Source: an uncultured Lachnospiraceae bacterium (GTDB lineage Bacteria; Bacillota; Clostridia; Lachnospirales; Lachnospiraceae). From it: 64,000 nucleotides of DNA. Below the pieces are notes generated by a model. It worked only from the letters and a program-made list of their open reading frames with translations. It did not search any database and was not told the origin of the DNA. Positions 58,722 to 64,000 of this stretch are shown here, one piece after another. The stretch covers positions 62,001-126,000 of the forward strand of contig CANPOY010000001.1 of assembly GCA_947575805.1 (NCBI GenBank), written 5' to 3'. The stretch's first letter is position 1. Every line of letters starts with the position of its first letter. The position numbers and the translations under genes are program-made.

Positions 58722-59537
58722 CTAGAAAATCAGATTCGAAATAACCACTATTGCAAAATGAACACAAAAGCCCAGCACGATTCCCACAATGGCCAGAATA
58801 CAGAGAACCTTCACCGCTCCGGGATTGGAGCTGTAATCCATCTTCCTCCTTGCCAGCACAAGAAAAATAACGCCCAGAATCGGAAACGACCAGCCGAACA
58901 TCAGCGCCAGGATGGCAAATATCAGCGATACATTGGCCTCCGGATCCCGAAAGGACCTGGCTGGATTCCCGCCTGCCGTCCCTGCGGCATTCGCTCCGGC
59001 GGCATCCGGAGCCTTCTGATTCCACTGACCTGCAGGCTGCGTCGGTGGCTGATAAGACCCGCCCTGCTTATTTGTGCTATCCGCCTGCACGGTACTGCTG
59101 CCCTGTGCGGATAAATTCTGCTGCCATCTGGTATCCTCTTTCCACACATCATGGTTATCCCCATAACCGCTGTCGTGATGGAGGGGATCGGAACCGATAT
59201 GGCCGCCTGCCAGAGATCCCGCCGCCGTTTTCTTAAGCGTCTCAATAAGGCCGTCTATGCTGGCCCGAAACTCTTTCCGGCTGGCTCCTCCGCCCAGACC
59301 GTCCAGATCCGTCTCGCCGCCAAAAGAGTTTTTCAGCCAGGCCTCCACATGAAACCTCCCGTCCACATAAACCCACTTCATATAGCGTTCCTTATTGTGG
59401 CAATCCTTCAGATAATATACCATCTCCCCGTTCCAGTCGGTCCTGGAAAAGCGATTATGATACACAAAATCCTCCATCACCATGCTTACCACATCAATGG
59501 GCTGCTCTAACTGTATGTCCTTACTATATCTCCCCAT
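58722..59537 (-). CDS. Hypothetical protein with C-terminal DUF4190-like TM region
   Basis: C-terminus ANVSLIFAILALMFGWSFPILGVIFLVLARRKMDYSSNPGAVKVLCILAIVGIVLGF. Confidence 0.65.
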   Translation of the reverse strand: MGRYSKDIQLEQPIDVVSMVMEDFVYHNRFSRTDWNGEMVYYLKDCHNKERYMKWVYVDGRFHVEAWLKNSFGGETDLDGLGGGASRKEFRASIDGLIETLKKTAAGSLAGGHIGSDPLHHDSGYGDNHDVWKEDTRWQQNLSAQGSSTVQADSTNKQGGSYQPPTQPAGQWNQKAPDAAGANAAGTAGGNPARSFRDPEANVSLIFAILALMFGWSFPILGVIFLVLARRKMDYSSNPGAVKVLCILAIVGIVLGFCVHFAIVVISNLIF

Positions 59538-59606
59538 AACGCCCCCTCTTTTGTTTCCGCCGATCTTTCAATTTCCTTTCCAGTATAAACAATCCGGCGG
59601 CAAAAG

Positions 59607-60521
59607 TCAAATGCTCCGCCCCGCAGCAAACAGTGGGAACGCCGCTCTGACGGTAAAAATATCCTTCCGCAGATCCGCCGTAAGCTCGCCCTTCATCCGC
59701 CGGGCCAGCTCCGCGGCAATGGTAAGCCCAAGGCCTGTAGAGGTATCCCTTCTCGCAGGATCCGCCTTATAAAATCTGGAGAAAACCTCCTCCACATCTA
59801 TTTCTTCCGGTGCCTCACATCTGTTGGCGCACTGAAAGACCACCTTGTTTTCCTTCGTACGCAGAGATACAGACAGCTCCCCGATCCCGTGTACCAGTGC
59901 ATTTTTTAATATATTCTGCAAGATTCGGCGCACAGCCTCCGGATTTCCGTAAATATATGCCGCTTCCTCTTCGATAGATACCTCCGGCTGCATGTTTTTA
60001 ACCGCAAACTGACCGTAAAACGCCAACATCGTATCAATAACACACCGGGTAAAATTCACCGAATCCATCTCGATCCGATAGTCACTGTTCTGAAGCTTGG
60101 TATAGGTGAACAATTCCTCGAGCATGGATTCCAGGCTGTCGATGCGCGCCTTGATGATAGTACAGTAACGCTCCCGCTCCTCCGGTGATTCCTCCCGGGT
60201 GAGCAACTGAAAATATCCGCTGAGGGAGGTGAGCGGCGTCCTGATGTCATGGGAAATACCCGTCAGGGAATCCTTAAGCCCCCTGCTTTCCCGTTCAATC
60301 CCTATATTCTCTTCCGCAGCTTCCTCCAGAAAGGCATTTATTTCGTCTATGAGCCTGTTCATGGCCGGAAACGGCGTGTCCGCGGTCAGCCTCATATTGG
60401 TCCTGTGGATTCTGATAAACGACAGACGGCGGCAGATCTCCCTGATCTGCCGCAGGATCATAACGATTCCCAGACTTAAGGCAATACACACCAGCGTAGC
60501 CGCCACCGCCCATATTATCAT
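59607..60521 (-). CDS. Sensor histidine kinase
   Basis: GISHDIRTPLTSLSGYFQLL; TGLGLTIAAELARRMKG; ATGA overlap with the permease. Confidence 0.92.
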   Translation of the reverse strand: MIIWAVAATLVCIALSLGIVMILRQIREICRRLSFIRIHRTNMRLTADTPFPAMNRLIDEINAFLEEAAEENIGIERESRGLKDSLTGISHDIRTPLTSLSGYFQLLTREESPEERERYCTIIKARIDSLESMLEELFTYTKLQNSDYRIEMDSVNFTRCVIDTMLAFYGQFAVKNMQPEVSIEEEAAYIYGNPEAVRRILQNILKNALVHGIGELSVSLRTKENKVVFQCANRCEAPEEIDVEEVFSRFYKADPARRDTSTGLGLTIAAELARRMKGELTADLRKDIFTVRAAFPLFAAGRSI

Positions 60522-61396
60522 ACTATGTCCCTCTTCTCCATGATAAACCACCCCAATCCGGTGGCCAGAAGCAGGTACACCAGCCCCACCGTCACTGCCC
60601 TGGCGGTATCTGGGACTTCCACTGCACTCATAAGGTAATATTCCAGGGTATACATAGATACATTGAAGCCCTCCGGCGCACCCAGATACGCCACCGCCAG
60701 CTTACTGAGAAAGCCGTAAAGTATGGGAGTCATATTCACCGCTACCCCCAGAAGGATACCTGCCGCCGCATTGCGGGCAATGGTACAGAGCAGCATGACC
60801 AGTGCCCCGAATGCCACTCCCAGCAATATCTGCAGCAGCAGAATCTTTCCCACACCGGCAACATCCCCCAGTGTGTACTTATTATAGTAGATTCTTCCGA
60901 ACAGGGCCAGGCTCAGAACAGCCGCCGCGTACATGGCAGCCACCTCAAACAGAATCACCGGCAGCTTTGCCGCAATAAACATGCCCCGGGGCCTGATCTG
61001 TCCGCCTATATTTTTGATATAGCCTCTTTTACTTTCCGAATTGACAATCAGGGATACCCCCACAGACAGCAGAATCACATTAAAACCGCTGTAACAAAAT
61101 TGATAAGTAAAATCCGAGACGTTAAATTCCTCCAGTACGGGCATCTCTTCATTCGGGTCGCCTTCCGTACCGCCTGAGATTCCCACGAAAAACCCCGCCT
61201 GAAACTCACCGGTTGCCGATTTCTGGCCTTCCTGGGCGGCCAGCTCCCTTGCTTCCCGGGCCTTCTCCTCCATCATCGGCGTCATCCAGACCAGAAAGAC
61301 CATGAACCAGCCTATCAATGCGGTTACCGCTAAACATACATAGAAGGACTTTTGATGAAACATCCTGTAAAAATTCATTTTAACCAGATTAAACAT
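60518..61396 (-). CDS. ABC-2 type transporter permease
   Basis: Multi-TM protein adjacent to ABC ATPase. Confidence 0.85.
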   Translation of the reverse strand: MFNLVKMNFYRMFHQKSFYVCLAVTALIGWFMVFLVWMTPMMEEKAREARELAAQEGQKSATGEFQAGFFVGISGGTEGDPNEEMPVLEEFNVSDFTYQFCYSGFNVILLSVGVSLIVNSESKRGYIKNIGGQIRPRGMFIAAKLPVILFEVAAMYAAAVLSLALFGRIYYNKYTLGDVAGVGKILLLQILLGVAFGALVMLLCTIARNAAAGILLGVAVNMTPILYGFLSKLAVAYLGAPEGFNVSMYTLEYYLMSAVEVPDTARAVTVGLVYLLLATGLGWFIMEKRDIV

Positions 61397-62303
61397 TTCC
61401 CGTCCCTCCCGTCAACTCCAGATAATAATCCTCAAGCTCCTGATTTACCACTGCGATACCGTTGATGGGAACCCCGCCAGCGACAAAGGCAGCGTTAATT
61501 TCCGCGGTCTGCTCAAATCCCTCGTAAATTTCCACCGTATTTTTGCCCGTGACCCGATACTTCCGGATGCCGGCCTTCTCCAGCACCGTGGAGGCTGCCG
61601 GCGTGTCAGAGGTGGTAAGCAGAATCTTGCGGGAGCATCTTTGGGAAAGTTCCTCCCCGGAAAGCTCCTGCAGCAGTGCTCCATTGTGTATAATGCCATA
61701 ACGGGAAGCAAACTTCGAGAGCTCCCCCAGAATGTGGCTGGAGATAATAAAGGTTATCCGCCGCTCTTTGTTTAATCGCTCAATGGCCGCCCTTACCTCT
61801 GCGATTCCCTGAGGATCCAGCCCGTTAATGGGTTCATCCAGGATCACCAGATCCGGATCTCCAACCAGTGCCAGGGCGATCCCCAGACGCTGTCTCATAC
61901 CCATGGAAAATTTTCCCACGGGCTTCTTTCCCGTATCCGCCAGGCCCACGATCTCCAGAAGCTTCCGCTCGGTGTCCCTGCCTCTCACACCCAGAGCGAT
62001 ACATTTGGCATGAAGGTTGCCGTATGCGGACATATCCCCATAGATGCCCGGCTCCTCGATCAGAGTTCCCACCCTGTTCATGATCCTTCCGGCAGCGCCT
62101 CCCTCCTCTCCGAAAAGGGTAAAGCTGCCCGAGCTGGATGCCGCCAGACCTGAAATCATTTTCATCAAAGTTGTCTTCCCGGCTCCGTTCCTGCCGATCA
62201 GCCCGTAAATATCCCCCTGCCTGACGTGGATATTTACACTGTCCACAGCCTTTTTGTTTTTGTACTGCTTTGTGAGATTTTCCGTCGAAAGCAGATAATC
62301 CAT
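61389..62303 (-). CDS. ABC transporter ATP-binding protein
   Basis: GLIGRNGAGKTTLMKMISGL; FSMGMRQRLGIALALVGDPDLVILDEPINGLDPQG. Confidence 0.94.
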   Translation of the reverse strand: MDYLLSTENLTKQYKNKKAVDSVNIHVRQGDIYGLIGRNGAGKTTLMKMISGLAASSSGSFTLFGEEGGAAGRIMNRVGTLIEEPGIYGDMSAYGNLHAKCIALGVRGRDTERKLLEIVGLADTGKKPVGKFSMGMRQRLGIALALVGDPDLVILDEPINGLDPQGIAEVRAAIERLNKERRITFIISSHILGELSKFASRYGIIHNGALLQELSGEELSQRCSRKILLTTSDTPAASTVLEKAGIRKYRVTGKNTVEIYEGFEQTAEINAAFVAGGVPINGIAVVNQELEDYYLELTGGTGNV

Positions 62304-62486
62304 ATTATTCACACCCTTTCTTGTTTCCGCCTCAGCCACGGCAGGTATTCACCCGGGGCAAAAATATGCCCCTGGTCTGTCACCTTCTTTCCAGTAACAG
62401 CCCGCACTGCCGCAGCTGCCATGCTTTAAATATACAGGCAGATATTCAAGATAGCGCAAAAAAAGATTCAAGAAAGATTCAAGATT

Positions 62487-63164
62487 TCAACATTTCGCCT
62501 TAAAGCCGATCCCCCAGACGGTTTCAATATATTCCTCCTCCGAGACGGCCTTCAGCTTCTTCCTGATGTTACTGATGTGCATATTCACGGTCTTGTCCTC
62601 GCCCATATAATACTCTTCCCAGGCGTAATCATATATGTCCTGCTTGGAAAACACTCTCTGAGGGTTCGAGAGCAGGAGCTCCAGAATCTTAAACTCCTGT
62701 TTTGTAAAAGAGAGCTTGTCTCCGCCAATCTCACCGCAAAAGCCCTCCGGATCCAGGACCAGATCCTTCAGTACCAGCTTTTTCCCCTCTGGGCCCCGGC
62801 CTGCCGATGCTTTCTTAAGCCTCACCCCGATCCTGGCAATCAGCTCCTCCACCTCAAAGGGCTTTGTCATATAATCCTCCGCCCCAAGATCGAACAGCGA
62901 GAGCTTGCTGTCCAGACTGTCCTTTGCCGAAAGGATAATGACGGGAATACCCTGCTTTTCCCGAAGCCTGGGCAGAAGCTCCTCCCCGCTCATACCAGGC
63001 AGCATCAGATCCATTACCGCCAGGTCAAACTGTTCCGTCTCTGCCCGCAAAAGCCCCTCCGTACCGGAAAATGCCTGTCTGTACTCATATCCTGCCTTTT
63101 TCAGTGCTTCCCCGATCAGATCGTTTATATCGGCGCTGTCCTCGATGATCAGTACCTTGCTCAT
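62487..63164 (-). CDS. OmpR-family response regulator
   Basis: VLIIEDSADINDLIGEALKKAGY; C-terminal wHTH. Confidence 0.94.
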   Translation of the reverse strand: MSKVLIIEDSADINDLIGEALKKAGYEYRQAFSGTEGLLRAETEQFDLAVMDLMLPGMSGEELLPRLREKQGIPVIILSAKDSLDSKLSLFDLGAEDYMTKPFEVEELIARIGVRLKKASAGRGPEGKKLVLKDLVLDPEGFCGEIGGDKLSFTKQEFKILELLLSNPQRVFSKQDIYDYAWEEYYMGEDKTVNMHISNIRKKLKAVSEEEYIETVWGIGFKAKC

Positions 63165-63288
63165 ACTTCCTCACATACCTTCCTGATTCCTGCGGCATGT
63201 ACCTCCTGCCGTCCCTGGCAGCCGGTTCTGTCCGCAATAGGTATTCTACCACACCTTTCTGCATTTTCCAAATACATATTCACATTCC

Positions 63289-63996
63289 CTACTGCTCATT
63301 ATACCTCGCCAGAGCCTGGTATATTCTGAATGCCGACGCCGCTTCGCTGCGTGCCAGAGCCTCTTGCCGGTATTCCTCCTCCAGCCGCTTCCGGTTCTGT
63401 TTGTCCTTTATAACGAGCCTTTTATAGACCGCCTTCTCCAGGCGCAGCCTTTCCAGTCTCAGCTTCTCCAGGCGCTGCTTTTGCAGCCACTTCTGCTCCT
63501 GACGCTTTTTGAGCAGGGCCTTCAGACGCTTTTTCCGCAGCAGCTTTTGTTGCCGCCGTCTTTCCTGCTCGCACTTACTGCAGCCGGAATGCCAGCTCTG
63601 CCCCCGGTACTCCTCTTTGGATGCGCCGAAAAAGTGCGCGCTGTGATAGCCGTCGTGCCCGCCCATCCCCCGGCAGAACTGATAAGAGCTCCTGATGCTG
63701 CTTAAGACCCATGCCTCATATTCCGGATCGGCCTGCATCGCCCGATAGCCTTCCTGCGAAATATAGACGAAAACGGAATTCCCCCTGCTGTAGCCTCTCC
63801 GGGCCATCTGCGAAATCAGACGGTCAATATACCAGATGTATTCCGCCAGACTCATGTCCATCTTATCCTTCGTTTCGGCGTCGGCCCCCCAGATCGCGGT
63901 TTCCGCCGTTCCTGCGGTTTCTGCCGTTCCCGCGGTTTTTTCCGGGCTGACGGCATTTTCCTTCCCACCAAACTTTTCCGCCTCAATATTGGCCAT
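63289..63996 (-). CDS. Hypothetical Lys/Arg/Gln-rich protein (may extend past the window edge)
   Basis: Long intact ORF with coiled-coil-like QKLLRKKRLKALLKKRQEQKWLQKQRLEKLRLERLRLEKA. Confidence 0.5.
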   Translation of the reverse strand: MANIEAEKFGGKENAVSPEKTAGTAETAGTAETAIWGADAETKDKMDMSLAEYIWYIDRLISQMARRGYSRGNSVFVYISQEGYRAMQADPEYEAWVLSSIRSSYQFCRGMGGHDGYHSAHFFGASKEEYRGQSWHSGCSKCEQERRRQQKLLRKKRLKALLKKRQEQKWLQKQRLEKLRLERLRLEKAVYKRLVIKDKQNRKRLEEEYRQEALARSEAASAFRIYQALARYNEQ

Positions 63997-64000
63997 GCTT

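Noticed and set aside
59607-63164. Two-component/ABC transporter operon as novel resistance module
   Set aside because: Response regulator, ATPase, permease and kinase arrangement is common in Firmicutes peptide-sensing operons; nothing atypical seen.
1-64000. CRISPR array, tRNA or rRNA genes, transposase or phage integrase
   Set aside because: No regularly spaced repeats, tRNA-like cloverleaf, rRNA or recombinase/transposase ORF was recognised by eye; a tool search would be needed to exclude short or degenerate cases.

Overview
The window looks like a chromosomal segment from a spore-forming, Lachnospiraceae-like Clostridia genome (taxon inferred from gene content only), coded almost entirely on the minus strand. 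(1) 1-17.5 kb is core genome: recN (partial), argR, nadK, tlyA, dxs, ispA, xseB, xseA, nusB, an Asp23-family gene, a transglutaminase-like lipoprotein, prfC, deoB and the complete spoIIIAA-AH operon. (2) 17.7-26.2 kb is accessory: a stand-alone glycyl-radical domain protein, a divergent XRE regulator/70-aa ORF pair, a tightly overlapping 3-gene operon of unknown function (4-TM protein, ~290-aa protein, HExxH...ExxxD zincin-like protein), and an FRG-domain protein operon bracketed by two near-identical hairpin repeats. (3) 26.3-56.6 kb is a ~30-kb Wzx/Wzy-type polysaccharide locus transcribed leftwards. It encodes a legionaminic-like nonulosonate pathway with a formyltransferase, an L-FucNAc/L-QuiNAc-type pathway, two WbpG-like amidotransferases, a second formyltransferase plus PIG-L deacetylase, and an acyltransferase broken at a G9 tract. 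The locus starts with two tandem NusG/LoaP-like paralogues. (4) Immediately upstream, 56780-56962 is a 23-bp perfect inverted repeat around a 137-bp segment carrying TTGACA-N17-TATTTT on the plus strand, pointing away from the operon. This is a strong candidate invertible promoter captured in the OFF orientation, and it is the most interesting signal in the window. (5) 57-64 kb holds a second transglutaminase-like protein, a DUF4190-like protein, a two-component/ABC transporter operon and a lysine/arginine-rich protein at the edge. Everything is read by eye from sequence and the ORF track; no homology search was run.
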